Shown here: positions 24,578 through 33,060 of the stretch, one piece after another | Layout: each line of letters begins with the position of its first letter | Numbering within the stretch: position 1 is the stretch's first letter | Source: JAHEKO01 sp965212505 | Lineage (GTDB): Bacteria > Acidobacteriota > Thermoanaerobaculia > Multivoradales > JAHEKO01 | Length of the DNA stretch: 64,000 nt | Direction: 5' to 3' | Assembly: GCA_965212505.1 (NCBI GenBank) | Contig: OZ243123.1 | Span: forward strand, 3,844,001-3,908,000 | Position numbers and translations under genes: made by a program | The notes under the pieces: generated by a model | The model's input: the letters and a program-made list of their open reading frames with translations, nothing else | Database searches by the model: none | Told to the model about the DNA's origin: nothing

Positions 24578-25327
24578 ATGGCCGGTCACAGCAAGTGGGC
24601 ACAGATCAAGCGGAAGAAGGCGGTCACGGACTCCCGCCGCAGCCAGCTCTGGACAAAACTCCTCAAAGAGGTGTCGGTCGCGGCGCGGCTGGGCGGCGGA
24701 GACATCGCCGGGAACTCTCGCCTGCGCGTCGCCGTACAGGAGGCGCGCGGAGCCAACTGTCCCAACGACAACATCGAGCGCGCGATCAAGCGCGGCACCG
24801 GCGAACTCGAAGGGGTCAACTACGAAGACGTGACGTACGAGGGCTACGGACCGGGCGGCGTTGCGGTGTTAATCGAGGCGGTCACGGACAACCGTAACCG
24901 TACCGTCGCCGACCTGCGGCACATCTTCTCGAAGAACGGCGGCAATCTCGGAGAGAACGGCTGCGTCGCCTGGATGTTCGACCATCGCGGCTATTTCGTG
25001 TTCGATCCGGCGACCGTCTCGGAGGAGAACTTCATGGAGTTGGCGATCGAGCTCGAGGTCGACGACTTCGAGACCAGCGAGGACTCCTACGAACTGTTCA
25101 CCGCGCCGGACCGGTTTGCCGAGGTTCGTGAGGCGCTCGAGCGGCTCGAAGCGAAGCCGACGACACAGCAGCTCGCGCGCCTACCGCAGAACCAGGTGCA
25201 GGTAGAGACATCGAACGCTTCTCAGGTACTCCGCCTGATGGAGTCGCTCGAGGACCACGACGACGTTCAGAGCGTCTGGGCGAACTTCGAGATCGACGAC
25301 GAGGTGCTCGCCGCGGCGGCGAGCTGA
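24578..25327 (+). CDS. yebC: YebC/PmpR family protein
   Basis: A 249-residue YebC protein with the invariant AGHSKWAQIKRKK start, the ANCPNDNIERAIKRG segment and the YEGYGPGGVAVLIE and NGGNLGENGCVAWMF motifs over three domains. YebC/TACO1 proteins were first seen as DNA-binding regulators. Later work ties them to translation of proline-rich stretches at the ribosome. The ATG at 24578 has GAGAGG upstream. A TAGAAT box lies about 30 bases before the start. ruvC follows after nine bases, the usual yebC-ruvC order. Confidence 0.95.
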   Translation: MAGHSKWAQIKRKKAVTDSRRSQLWTKLLKEVSVAARLGGGDIAGNSRLRVAVQEARGANCPNDNIERAIKRGTGELEGVNYEDVTYEGYGPGGVAVLIEAVTDNRNRTVADLRHIFSKNGGNLGENGCVAWMFDHRGYFVFDPATVSEENFMELAIELEVDDFETSEDSYELFTAPDRFAEVREALERLEAKPTTQQLARLPQNQVQVETSNASQVLRLMESLEDHDDVQSVWANFEIDDEVLAAAAS

Positions 25328-25336
25328 CGGACCGAC

Positions 25337-25828
25337 TTGCGAATCCTGGGGATCGATCCTGGCAGCCGGCACACCGGCTTCGGACTGATCGACAAACAGG
25401 GTCAGAAGCTGGTCGCGATCGAGCACGGCCGGTTCTCCTGCCGCGGCGATACGCCCCTGCCCACGCGACTGCATCAGTTGGCCAGCGAACTCGAGCTGCT
25501 GCTCGACCGGGCACGCCCAGACGCGGTGGCGCTCGAGACCCCCTTCCACGGCATCAACAGTCGCTCGCTGATTGTCCTGGCGCAGGCGCGCGGGGCACTG
25601 CTCGCCGCCATCGCCGCGCGCGACCTGGAGATCCTCGAGTACAGCCCGGCCGAAGTGAAGTCAGCGGTCTCCGGAAACGGCCGCGCCGACAAGGATCAGG
25701 TTGCCACCATGGTGCGCCTGATTCTGACTCTGCGCGGACGCGCGAGCGCCGACGAAACCGACGCACTCGCGGTAGCGATCTGTTGCGCGAATCGCTACCG
25801 CTACGAGCGTTTGTCACACGGCTCCTGA
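25337..25828 (+). CDS. ruvC: Holliday junction resolvase RuvC
   Basis: A 163-residue endonuclease that cuts Holliday junctions symmetrically with RuvAB. The four acidic metal ligands are in place: Asp in ILGIDPGSRHTG, Glu in VALETPFHG, and the Asp pair near DETDALAVAICC. The basic loop VKSAVSGNGRADK is intact. It starts at a TTG nine bases after yebC. ruvA and ruvB do not follow; the next unit is the TonB operon. Confidence 0.95.
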   Translation: MRILGIDPGSRHTGFGLIDKQGQKLVAIEHGRFSCRGDTPLPTRLHQLASELELLLDRARPDAVALETPFHGINSRSLIVLAQARGALLAAIAARDLEILEYSPAEVKSAVSGNGRADKDQVATMVRLILTLRGRASADETDALAVAICCANRYRYERLSHGS

Positions 25829-25878
25829 GCGGGCATCGCGAGAGGTCCGAGAGCGCTCCGCGGGAGCCTGTGGATTTC

Positions 25879-25908
25879 TTGTCTCGTTTCTCGGCCCTGT
25901 GCTACAGT
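25879..25908 (+). promoter_or_regulatory. Promoter of the exbB-tonB operon
   Basis: TTGTCT (25879-25884) and TACAGT (25903-25908) are 18 bases apart. The -10 lies in GTGCTACAGT, an extended -10 also seen before the genes starting at 30662, 35512 and 60412. Confidence 0.55.
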
Positions 25909-26077
25909 CCACAGCCTCATTGGCAGCGAGTAGGGAGGGATTACCCCTCTGCTATGATGCGAGAAGTCGACTAGAACTCGGTGAGGTTCTCGCAGCCCGG
26001 TGCTGCGACTCTTCTCGCGACCTTGGGGAACTCGAACCGGAAGACTGCAGTCAAAGAACTACTAGAGGAGAAAAAGA
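25909..26077 (+). other. Leader region of exbB with hairpin potential
   Basis: About 160 bases lie between the predicted start and the GTG of exbB. GCGAGAA near 25960 pairs with TTCTCGC near 25990 (seven base pairs), and GCAGC/GCTGC can form a smaller hairpin after it. I recognise no known riboswitch. The region ends with an AGAGGAG ribosome site. Confidence 0.35.
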
Positions 26078-26764
26078 GTGGCGGACTTCGGCGGCACATT
26101 CATGGAGATTTTTCGCAAGGGCGGCCCAGTAATGTGGCCCCTCCTGATTTTCTCCCTTCTGGGATTCATCTTTATCATCGAGCGCTTCCTGGCGCTGCGT
26201 AAGGCCAAGATCAACGTCAACGAGTTCCTGGCCAAGACGCGCAAGAACCTGATCGTCAATCGCTCGATCCAGGCTGCGATCAAGACCTGCGAGGAGTATC
26301 GCGGTCCTGTCGCATCGATCCTCAAGGCCGGCCTCCTGAAGTTCGGGCAGCCGCGCGAGGACGTAGAAAAGACCATCGAGAACGCGGCCCTCTACGAGAT
26401 GGGCCGACTCGAGAAGAATCTGGTGTGGTTGGCCAGTATCGCCAACGTCGCACCGCTCCTCGGATTCTTCGGAACGGTTGCAGGAATGATCAAGTCTTTC
26501 GAGGCCCTGGCCGAGGCCGGTCTCTCGAATCCTGGCCTGGTCGCCGCGGGTATCTCCGAGGCCCTGATCACCACAGCCGCGGGTCTATTCGTCGCGATTC
26601 CGGTCCAGCTCGCCTACAACTTCTTCATGAGCAGGATCAACCGCTTCGTGCGCGACATCGAGACCTCCTCGAACATGCTGCTCGAAACGTTCGGTGAGAT
26701 GGAGCGTTCGGGTATCTCTCCCGACCAGGCGCCTCCGGCTCCGGCGAAGTCTTCGAACTCATAG
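26078..26764 (+). CDS. exbB: ExbB/TolQ/MotA-type proton channel protein
   Basis: A 228-residue inner membrane protein of the ExbB/TolQ family with three hydrophobic segments (about 16-38, 125-150, 165-190). The core WLASIANVAPLLGFFGTVAGMI and the following ALITTAAGLFVAIPVQLAYN are diagnostic. Together with ExbD it forms the proton channel that drives TonB or Tol. The start is GTG with a good AGAGGAG site. It opens the six-gene unit exbB-exbD-exbD-tonB-DUF4388-TPR. The presence of a TonB gene favours an ExbB over a TolQ role. Confidence 0.93.
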   Translation: MADFGGTFMEIFRKGGPVMWPLLIFSLLGFIFIIERFLALRKAKINVNEFLAKTRKNLIVNRSIQAAIKTCEEYRGPVASILKAGLLKFGQPREDVEKTIENAALYEMGRLEKNLVWLASIANVAPLLGFFGTVAGMIKSFEALAEAGLSNPGLVAAGISEALITTAAGLFVAIPVQLAYNFFMSRINRFVRDIETSSNMLLETFGEMERSGISPDQAPPAPAKSSNS

Positions 26765-26800
26765 AGCCGAGACCGAGTCAGAGATCCAGGAGAAGACGAG

Positions 26801-27238
26801 ATGAGGATCAAGCCCAGATCGACGCAGAACCAGGGAATCCCGACCGCCTCGATGGCGGATATCGCCTTCTTGCTGATCATCTTCTTCATGGTCACGATCT
26901 CGTTCGAGGTCGACAAGACGACCGTCTCGCTGCCGAAGACGAACCTTCGGTTCGAGATCCCCAAGAAGGCCGCGTACATCTCGGTCACCGAATCAGGACA
27001 GATTCGAGTGTCCAGTGGCGAGGAGATCAGCGTGCCGGTCCCTGGGCCGGAAGAGGTGCTCTCGTTCGCCGCTCAGGTGGTGGCAAACGACCCGAGCAAG
27101 CCCTTCGTTCTCAAGGCCGACAGCAACGTCCCCTATCGCTACGTGGATAAGGTGATCGACGCGCTCAAACAGGCCAAGGCGGAGGTCATCTATCTGCTCT
27201 CGGAGCAGGAGACCATCGACGATGGATCGACGAGCTAG
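26801..27238 (+). CDS. exbD: ExbD/TolR-type protein, copy 1
   Basis: A 145-residue protein with a short cytosolic start and one membrane helix (about 20-42) that contains the channel aspartate in SMADIAFLLIIFF. A periplasmic domain with the ExbD fold follows. It is separated from exbB by 36 bases with a GGAG site. A second, different ExbD follows ten bases downstream. Paired ExbD paralogues are known in other TonB systems (for example in Xanthomonas), where the second modulates the energised complex. Confidence 0.92.
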   Translation: MRIKPRSTQNQGIPTASMADIAFLLIIFFMVTISFEVDKTTVSLPKTNLRFEIPKKAAYISVTESGQIRVSSGEEISVPVPGPEEVLSFAAQVVANDPSKPFVLKADSNVPYRYVDKVIDALKQAKAEVIYLLSEQETIDDGSTS

Positions 27239-27247
27239 GAGTCGGAG

Positions 27248-27685
27248 ATGAAACTCAAGAAAGACAACGCCGATCCCGAGATTCCGACATCGTCGATGGC
27301 GGATATCGCCTTCCTGCTCATCATCTACTTCATGGTGACGACAACCTTCGCCGCGACCCGTGGCCTCGACTTCTCGCTTCCGCAGGAGGACAACGACCAG
27401 CCGCTGGTCGAGAAGGAAGAGTCGGTTCTGATCGAAATTCAGGCCGGCGGCATCATCATGGTGGATCAGAAGCGGATGGAGGTCGGGGACATTCTCGACT
27501 ACTTGAAGCCCAAGTTGGAGCGTAACGCCATGAAGCCGGTGATCATCCGGCCACTCGAGACCGCCGAGTACGGCCACATGGTCTCGGTGTTCGACGAGAT
27601 CCGCCAAGCGAAGGACAAGATCGGCATCGAAGTAAAGAACGTGTCGATCCCGACGCAGCGCGAGATCGAGATGTTCTGGTACTAG
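27248..27685 (+). CDS. ExbD/TolR-type protein, copy 2
   Basis: This second ExbD of 145 residues also carries the SMADIAFLLIIYFM helix with the essential aspartate. Its periplasmic domain (about 50-145) differs from copy 1 and ends in QREIEMFWY. Both copies keep the channel residue, so both could sit in the ExbB pentamer as a heterodimer. It lies 12 bases before tonB, with a GGAG site in front of each gene. Confidence 0.92.
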   Translation: MKLKKDNADPEIPTSSMADIAFLLIIYFMVTTTFAATRGLDFSLPQEDNDQPLVEKEESVLIEIQAGGIIMVDQKRMEVGDILDYLKPKLERNAMKPVIIRPLETAEYGHMVSVFDEIRQAKDKIGIEVKNVSIPTQREIEMFWY

Positions 27686-27697
27686 GAGGCCGGAGAG

Positions 27698-28426
27698 ATG
27701 GCTCAGGAACCGAACAGCAAAGGCAAGACCCCCGAGAAGAAGGCCGCTATGGCCGACCCAGCGGCGGCAGGTGAATTTGTCACCTTCGCCGAGGAGTACG
27801 ACGAAGATCGCAAGCTCACCCGCACCGCGGTCATCATCGCTGTGGTGCTCCACGTCGTCTTCTTCGCCGTGAACCTGCCGGAGCAACTCGCCGAGGCACG
27901 CGAGGAGAAGAAGAAGAAGGTCTACGTCGTCAAGCAGGTCCGGTTCAAGCCGCCGCCACCGAAGCAGCAGCAGGAGCTGCCGAAACCGAAGGCGAAGAAG
28001 GTTCCGATTCCGGATCCGACACCCGACGAGCCGGAGCCAATCCGACTGCCGGAAGAGATCGAGCCCGAGATCGAGATGCCGGACACCGACGTGATCTTCG
28101 GTATCCCCGAGGGGCCGCCGCCCGACGAACCGACCGGTCCGATCCGTGTCGGTGGCGACGTCAAGCCTCCGGAGAAGGTCAGCTACCCCTCTCCGCAGTA
28201 CACGGAGATCGCCAGGAAGGCCCGGATTCAGGGCGTCGTGATCGTCGAGGCGATCATCGACAAGTCCGGAAAGGTCACCAACGTCAAGGTGCTCAAGGGC
28301 CTGCCGATGGGACTCGACCAGGCCGCAGCGGACGCTGTCGCTCGGTGGACGTTCAAACCGGCGACGCTGAACGGCAAACCGGTTGCCGTCATCTACAACC
28401 TGACGGTTAACTTCCAGCTGCAGTAG
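27698..28426 (+). CDS. tonB: TonB energy transducer
   Basis: A 242-residue TonB. After about 42 cytosolic residues comes one membrane helix (TAVIIAVVLHVVFFAVNL) with the conserved histidine. A Lys/Pro and Glu/Pro-rich spacer (about 75-150) follows, then the C-terminal TonB domain (about 155-242, YPSPQYTEIARKARIQGVV and RWTFKPATLNGKPV). It transmits the ExbB/ExbD force to outer-membrane transporters. No TonB-dependent receptor is in the window. DUF4388 and TPR genes follow in the same unit. Confidence 0.94.
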   Translation: MAQEPNSKGKTPEKKAAMADPAAAGEFVTFAEEYDEDRKLTRTAVIIAVVLHVVFFAVNLPEQLAEAREEKKKKVYVVKQVRFKPPPPKQQQELPKPKAKKVPIPDPTPDEPEPIRLPEEIEPEIEMPDTDVIFGIPEGPPPDEPTGPIRVGGDVKPPEKVSYPSPQYTEIARKARIQGVVIVEAIIDKSGKVTNVKVLKGLPMGLDQAAADAVARWTFKPATLNGKPVAVIYNLTVNFQLQ

Positions 28427-28432
28427 CGAGCG

Positions 28433-29317
28433 ATGGCATTCCAGGGGTCGCTCGCAGAGCTGCCTCTCCCCGACATCCTCCAACTGGTCGCGGTCTCCGG
28501 TAAGACCGGCAGATTCACCATCCAGAACGAGCGCGACACCGGCAAGATCTATCTATCGGACGGCCAAATCGTGCACGCTCTCCTCGGTCAGATGGAAGGC
28601 GAGGAGGCCGTGTACGAGCTGGCCATCTGGACCGACGGCGAGTTTGTCTTCGCACCGAACGACGAAGCCATCGAGAAGACGATCACTAAATCCAACACCA
28701 GCCTCCTCATGGAGGCTGCGCGCCGGATCGACGAGTGGAAGGTCCTGTCGAAACGCGTCCCCTCGACGCGACTCGTTCCGGTCTTCACCGAGGACGGCGG
28801 TGGCGCCACCATCACGCTGAGCCCTGCCGAGTGGTCGGTCATTCGAAAGACCGACGAGCGGCGCTCGATCGAAGACATCGCTCAGGCGGTGGGCACCAGC
28901 GGCTTCGAAACCGCGAAAGTTGTCTACGGTCTGATCACGAGTGGGCTCCTGGCTCTCGCCGAGAACCTTCGCGCCATCCCCGTGGATCAACTCCAGGAGA
29001 TGAGCGAAGAGGGCCGGCGGACGCTCGCCGACCGACTCCGCGAGGAGGTCGGAAAGATTGTCGGGTCGCAGGAAATTCCGCCCGAGATCGAAGTCGCCCT
29101 GGATCGAGAGACGACCAACGCACGTACAGAGCCCGGCACGGAACAGTTGATCGACCTGATTCGAACGGCCGAAAAGGCCGTCTCGGTTACGCGTGGCCCC
29201 AATCAGGCACGGAGCTTTCTCGAGTCCCTCGCGGGCTGGAGCGAGCTCGGCGCCAAGGATGGCGGCACACCGCTTGCAGTAACGAATGCCGCGTCAGCTG
29301 AGGCCGGCGATGGATAG
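28433..29317 (+). CDS. DUF4388 (PATAN-like) domain protein
   Basis: A 294-residue cytosolic protein. Residues 1-100 form a DUF4388 domain (FQGSLAELPLPDILQLV, TGRFTIQNE, LSDGQIVHALLG), typical of Acidobacteriota, Myxococcota and Cyanobacteria and linked there to two-component signalling and motility. Residues 110-175 read as a winged-helix-like segment (RSIEDIAQAVGTSGFETAKVV). The C-terminal part is charged and helical. It follows tonB by six bases. A scaffold or signalling role for the TonB complex is only an inference from position. Confidence 0.85.
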   Translation: MAFQGSLAELPLPDILQLVAVSGKTGRFTIQNERDTGKIYLSDGQIVHALLGQMEGEEAVYELAIWTDGEFVFAPNDEAIEKTITKSNTSLLMEAARRIDEWKVLSKRVPSTRLVPVFTEDGGGATITLSPAEWSVIRKTDERRSIEDIAQAVGTSGFETAKVVYGLITSGLLALAENLRAIPVDQLQEMSEEGRRTLADRLREEVGKIVGSQEIPPEIEVALDRETTNARTEPGTEQLIDLIRTAEKAVSVTRGPNQARSFLESLAGWSELGAKDGGTPLAVTNAASAEAGDG

Positions 29318-29333
29318 AAAAAGGAGACTTCCC

Positions 29334-30503
29334 ATGAATACCAAGAGATGCATTCTGATTCTCGTCGCGGTGCTCCTGATCGGTACCCCGAGCCTCACCC
29401 AGGCCGGTTGGAACGAAGGCCTCGCGGCCTTCCAGGCCGAGGATTGGGCCACCGCCGCGAAGGAGTTCAAGGCACTCGCAGACAGCAAGCCCGACTGGGC
29501 CGGCGGTCACATGATGCTCGGCTGGACCTACATCAAGCTGGGTCAGAACCGCGAAGCGATCACCCATCTGAGAAAGGCCTACGACCTCGATCAGAACAAC
29601 GCGAACGTGCAGCTCCGTCTCGGTCAGGCCTACGTGGCCGCCGGCCGCTACGGCGATGCGGTGGGCTTCCTTTCGAAGATCAACGCCTCCTCGCTGCCGG
29701 GCAACGCCCAGTCGCTCCTCTCCGAGTTGAAGGCGGTCGCCTTCGCCAAGAGCGGTCAGGCCGGCCAGGCGCTGGTCGAGTTCCGCAAGGTCGCACAGTC
29801 GAAGCCGAACGACGCCATGGCGCAGTTCCAATACGGAACCGCCGCCTATAGTCAGAACGAGCTCGACACTGCCGTCGGCGCGCTCGAGAAGGCCGCCCGG
29901 TTGGCGCCGTCGAACGCCGACATTCAGAGCGCCTACGCCAAGGTTCTGAGTCACAAGGCGCGCACGGTGCGCGGTGATGGCAAGACCGGCTACTACCAGA
30001 AGGCCATCTCGGCCGCTCAGAAGGTCGTCAGCGCCAACGGCAACTTCGACAACATGATGCTGCTCGCCGAGGCACAGCTAGGCGCCAAGCAGTACGACGC
30101 CGCCATCGAGAGCTTTGGCCGCGCGACCGGTCAGAAGTCGAGCGACTGGTTGCCGCAGTTCTACATCGGCCAGGCCTACACCGCGAAGCAGCAGTACAGA
30201 AGCGCCGAGCAGAATCTGAAGCAGTCTTTGGACAAGACGGGCTCCGCCAGAGACAAGGAGCGGGTCTGGAAGCAGCTCGCGTTCGTCTACGAGAAGCAGA
30301 AGAAGTTCGACGACGCGATCCTCGCGTACAACCAGGCCGGCGACTCCGCGGGTGCCCAGCGCGCTCAGGAGAACCGCGACATCTTGCAAGAGAACCAGGA
30401 CATCGACGCGGAGAACGCCGAGCTCGCGCGCCTCAAGGCCGAGCAGGACGCCATCAAGGAGCAGCTCAAGGATCTGCCGGGCGGACCGCCGCCGGTGCGT
30501 TGA
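29334..30503 (+). CDS. Exported TPR protein of the TonB operon
   Basis: A 389-residue protein with a signal peptide (hydrophobic residues 6-18, cut after LTQA). Seven or more tetratricopeptide repeats run from residue 25 to about 340, for example GQNREAITHLRKAYDLD and KKFDDAILAYNQAG. A short coiled coil and a GGPPPVR end follow. It has an AAGGAG site seven bases before the ATG. A strong terminator ends the operon 27 bases after its stop. Periplasmic TPR proteins next to tonB occur in several phyla and may recruit partners. No specific ligand can be named. Confidence 0.88.
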   Translation: MNTKRCILILVAVLLIGTPSLTQAGWNEGLAAFQAEDWATAAKEFKALADSKPDWAGGHMMLGWTYIKLGQNREAITHLRKAYDLDQNNANVQLRLGQAYVAAGRYGDAVGFLSKINASSLPGNAQSLLSELKAVAFAKSGQAGQALVEFRKVAQSKPNDAMAQFQYGTAAYSQNELDTAVGALEKAARLAPSNADIQSAYAKVLSHKARTVRGDGKTGYYQKAISAAQKVVSANGNFDNMMLLAEAQLGAKQYDAAIESFGRATGQKSSDWLPQFYIGQAYTAKQQYRSAEQNLKQSLDKTGSARDKERVWKQLAFVYEKQKKFDDAILAYNQAGDSAGAQRAQENRDILQENQDIDAENAELARLKAEQDAIKEQLKDLPGGPPPVR

Positions 30504-30529
30504 TCCGCCACCTCATCGACCCACCTCAA

Positions 30530-30564
30530 GGGACCGCGGTGACGCCGCGGTCCCTTTTCGTTTT
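30530..30564 (+). terminator. Terminator of the exbB-tonB-TPR operon
   Basis: GGGACCGCGG and CCGCGGTCCC form a perfect 10-base-pair stem around a five-base loop and run into TTTTCGTTTT. Confidence 0.93.
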
Positions 30565-30600
30565 CATCCCCTGAGTACCCTCCGAGTCGCCCCGTGCGCG

Positions 30601-30610
30601 GTGCTACACT
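30601..30610 (+). promoter_or_regulatory. Extended -10 promoter (GTGCTACACT)
   Basis: TACACT with an upstream TG dinucleotide lies about 52 bases before the barrel gene and after the preceding terminator. A -35 box is not evident. Confidence 0.5.
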
Positions 30611-30661
30611 TCGGGTACTCGTTCTCTCGAACGACCATCAGATGTTCTGGAGGGTTATCGA

Positions 30662-31900
30662 ATGAAGAAGTGTTTTCTGCAGCGAGTCGCCCTGCTCCTG
30701 GCTCTGGGGATGAGCCTGGCGGCGGCCGGCCCCGCCCTTGCCGACGACCATGAGTCGTGCCTCACGAGCGGCATGAAGCAGATCACCGTGCTGGGAATCA
30801 GCCCGGTAGCGAAGGCTCCGATCAACGACCGCGCCGGCATGTCGGCGTACCTCGACTCGATCCGTCCGGACGTCGAGGCGATCATGGCCCGCAAAGGCAT
30901 GGCCGATCGCACGGACGACGTACTGAACGCCCTGCGATCCGGTGACGGCGTCACCGAGTCGCAACTCGAGCGCGGAGACGTCATCGACTGGATGATCTTC
31001 CGGACCGGCGCGGGCAAGGTCGGCGTCGGCGTCGGCCCCTACTGCCTTGCGATCCAGAAACCCTACGGGGTCTTCGAGGTGGCGCTGGTCGACGAGGAGG
31101 ATCTCGGCGACTCCATCCGCCGGACCACGCATACCTTTGTCATCCCGAAGATCTGCGCCAATCTCGCGTTCGGTGGCTCGACCACCGAGACGGTTCCGAA
31201 GCCGCAGCCGAAGAAGACGGAGATGGACGACAAGCCGGCTCCGGCGCCCACTCCGCCACCACCACCGCCGCCACCAGCACCGCCCGCCCCGGCCGATCCT
31301 GAGCCGATGATCGAGCCGGAGCCCGACTGGGACTCTCGCTGGACGCTGCGCGGCTTCCCGCTCACGATGAACACCGATGACGACACCGCCGATACGGTCG
31401 CGGTCGACTTCAGCGAGCGCTCCGTGCTCTCGATGGACGGCGGCACCGGCTTCGGTTTCGCTGCCGAATACCGCCCCAACGCGCGACTCGGAATCGAAGG
31501 CGCGTTGCTCTACGCGCAGGTCGAGCCGATGCTCGTCTTCGACTCGTTCACCGAGTGGCTGATGGACGACGACGACAACAACGTGCTGATGCTCACCGTC
31601 GGCCCCAACCTGCACTTTGCGGAGGGTCGCCGCGCGGACGTCTACGCCGGCGTGTTTGTCGGTCTGGCCATGTTCGACGACCCGAGCTTCGATCTCGGGG
31701 GCACGATCGGTACGGTGAACCGCAGTATCGACGATGAGTTCTTCGTCGGGGCACAGCTCGGGGTCGACGTACCGTTCGGCTCCTCCGGCTGGGCCTTCCA
31801 CGCTTCGGGACGCTACCTCGGCCTATCGGCCGACGTCGACGGCTTCGATCTCGACGTCAACCCGCTGATCGGCGCGATCGGCCTGGCCTACAACTTCTAG
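30662..31900 (+). CDS. Outer-membrane beta-barrel protein with proline-rich hinge
   Basis: A 412-residue exported protein. A signal peptide (to about residue 27) precedes an N-terminal globular domain (30-180) with two to three cysteines and no family I recognise. A proline hinge (about 185-220, a run of ten prolines) follows. The C-terminal barrel (about 230-412) has alternating strands such as GFGFAAEYRPNARLGIEGAL and ends in AYNF, the aromatic terminus read by the BAM complex. The barrel is of OmpW/OmpA-like eight-strand size. GGAGGG lies before the ATG. The gene stands alone between two terminators. Confidence 0.8.
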   Translation: MKKCFLQRVALLLALGMSLAAAGPALADDHESCLTSGMKQITVLGISPVAKAPINDRAGMSAYLDSIRPDVEAIMARKGMADRTDDVLNALRSGDGVTESQLERGDVIDWMIFRTGAGKVGVGVGPYCLAIQKPYGVFEVALVDEEDLGDSIRRTTHTFVIPKICANLAFGGSTTETVPKPQPKKTEMDDKPAPAPTPPPPPPPPAPPAPADPEPMIEPEPDWDSRWTLRGFPLTMNTDDDTADTVAVDFSERSVLSMDGGTGFGFAAEYRPNARLGIEGALLYAQVEPMLVFDSFTEWLMDDDDNNVLMLTVGPNLHFAEGRRADVYAGVFVGLAMFDDPSFDLGGTIGTVNRSIDDEFFVGAQLGVDVPFGSSGWAFHASGRYLGLSADVDGFDLDVNPLIGAIGLAYNF

Positions 31901-31922
31901 GTCAGCGATCCTTCGAATGTTC

Positions 31923-31953
31923 GGGGACTGGGGTGCGCCCCAGTCCCCTTTTT
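31923..31953 (+). terminator. Strong intrinsic terminator
   Basis: GGGGACTGGGG and CCCCAGTCCCC form a perfect 11-base-pair stem with a TGCG loop followed by five T's. It ends 12 bases before pgeF, so pgeF either reads through or starts from a promoter overlapping this hairpin. Confidence 0.94.
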
Positions 31954-31965
31954 CGTTCCGCGACC

Positions 31966-32640
31966 ATGCGACTGCTCCCCCCTAAGGATCCTCTAGGCCA
32001 CTGGCTGGCGGCGGATTGTCAAGGCTCAGTCGAGGTGCGCTTCGTCGGGCGAGGTCCGGGCGCCGATCGAAGCGCGGTCCTCGACGCGGTCGGAGGCCGT
32101 GGCCTCGACCTGTCCTGGGCCCGTCAGGTCCATTCGGATCGGGCCCTCGTCGCCCGGCCCGGTGAGTGTGGTGAGGGCGACGCGCTCGTCACGACGCAGG
32201 CCGATCTCGCCCTGGCGATCGCGACCGCCGATTGCGTGCCGGTGGTGCTGTCGAGCGGCCTCCGGGTGGCCGCGGTGCATGCCGGATGGCGAGGCGTCGC
32301 GGCCTCGATCGTTCCCAAGACACTCTCCGAGCTCGAGTCGGATACCGGCATCGCAGCCTGGATCGGCCCGGCAATCGGTCCCTGCTGCTACGAGGTCGGC
32401 ACCGACGTGGCGGACCAGGTCGTCGCGTCGAGCGACGAGAGCGTGTGCCGAGCCGGCGCCGGCGAGCGGCCCCATCTGGACCTTCAGCGGGCCGTCACCG
32501 TACAGCTTCGCCGGCACGGTGTTACGGAGGTCCGCTGCGTTCGCGAGTGCACCCGATGCCACGACGACGCGTTGGCGAGCTACCGCCGCGACGGCAGCGC
32601 CTCGGGCCGCAACCTGACCTTCGTCTGGCGTTCCGACTAG
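31966..32640 (+). CDS. pgeF: Peptidoglycan editing factor PgeF (YfiH family)
   Basis: A 224-residue cytosolic zinc protein of the YfiH/DUF152 family. It has the metal ligands in QVHSD, TADCVP and VHAGWRG and the later IGPAIGPCCYEVG motif. In E. coli PgeF removes misincorporated L-serine-containing UDP-MurNAc products so that peptidoglycan keeps L-alanine. Related proteins have been called laccases or purine nucleoside enzymes. I start at the ATG at 31966; the longer frame would begin inside the terminator. Its stop shares CTAG with the convergent gene. An AmgK-like sugar kinase lies nearby, so cell-wall recycling is a theme. Confidence 0.92.
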   Translation: MRLLPPKDPLGHWLAADCQGSVEVRFVGRGPGADRSAVLDAVGGRGLDLSWARQVHSDRALVARPGECGEGDALVTTQADLALAIATADCVPVVLSSGLRVAAVHAGWRGVAASIVPKTLSELESDTGIAAWIGPAIGPCCYEVGTDVADQVVASSDESVCRAGAGERPHLDLQRAVTVQLRRHGVTEVRCVRECTRCHDDALASYRRDGSASGRNLTFVWRSD

Positions 32641-32948
32641 CCCGACTTCCGACGCCGCCGGAGCTTGCGGGTCGGGTCGATCCCGAGCGAGCGCAGAAGC
32701 GTCAGATCACGGCTGTTGATGCGGAACGGAGGATCCGCCTCACTGTTCAGCGGCTCGGCGGCGAGCTCGAACGCGTTGGCTTCCCCCGCCCGATCGCTCT
32801 TGTCGATCACAACGTAGAGGGACCAGCCCTCCTCCCGGATGCGGTGCAGGAGCCGATTGACGTCCCGACTGGTCGAGAAAATACGCGCGAGCGAGTGGCG
32901 GAGCTCGCTCAGCAGTCGGTGGGTCTTGGAGTCGGCTTTGCGGTCCAT
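32637..32948 (-). CDS. Small hypothetical protein
   Basis: A 103-residue hydrophilic protein that I do not recognise. It contains THRLLSELRHSLARIFSTS and a strand-like EEGWSLYVVIDKSD, and ends in a basic tail (TRKLRRRRKSG). There is no signal peptide or membrane segment. The ATG at 32948 is the most likely start because the longer frame runs through the intergenic region and into the divergent kinase gene. It converges with pgeF, the two stop codons sharing CTAG. The pattern of moderately conserved aliphatic residues suggests a real gene, but coding evidence is limited to codon pattern and placement. Confidence 0.65.
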   Translation of the reverse strand: MDRKADSKTHRLLSELRHSLARIFSTSRDVNRLLHRIREEGWSLYVVIDKSDRAGEANAFELAAEPLNSEADPPFRINSRDLTLLRSLGIDPTRKLRRRRKSG

Positions 32949-33060
32949 ATCTTCGGTCCTGGCTCGGGGGCCCACTCGATTATGCGACCGCCGTTCCGGA
33001 GCTGTCAAACGAACGCTCCATGGTAGGTTGCGGTCGCGCCCGCGTGGTGCACACCTAGTC

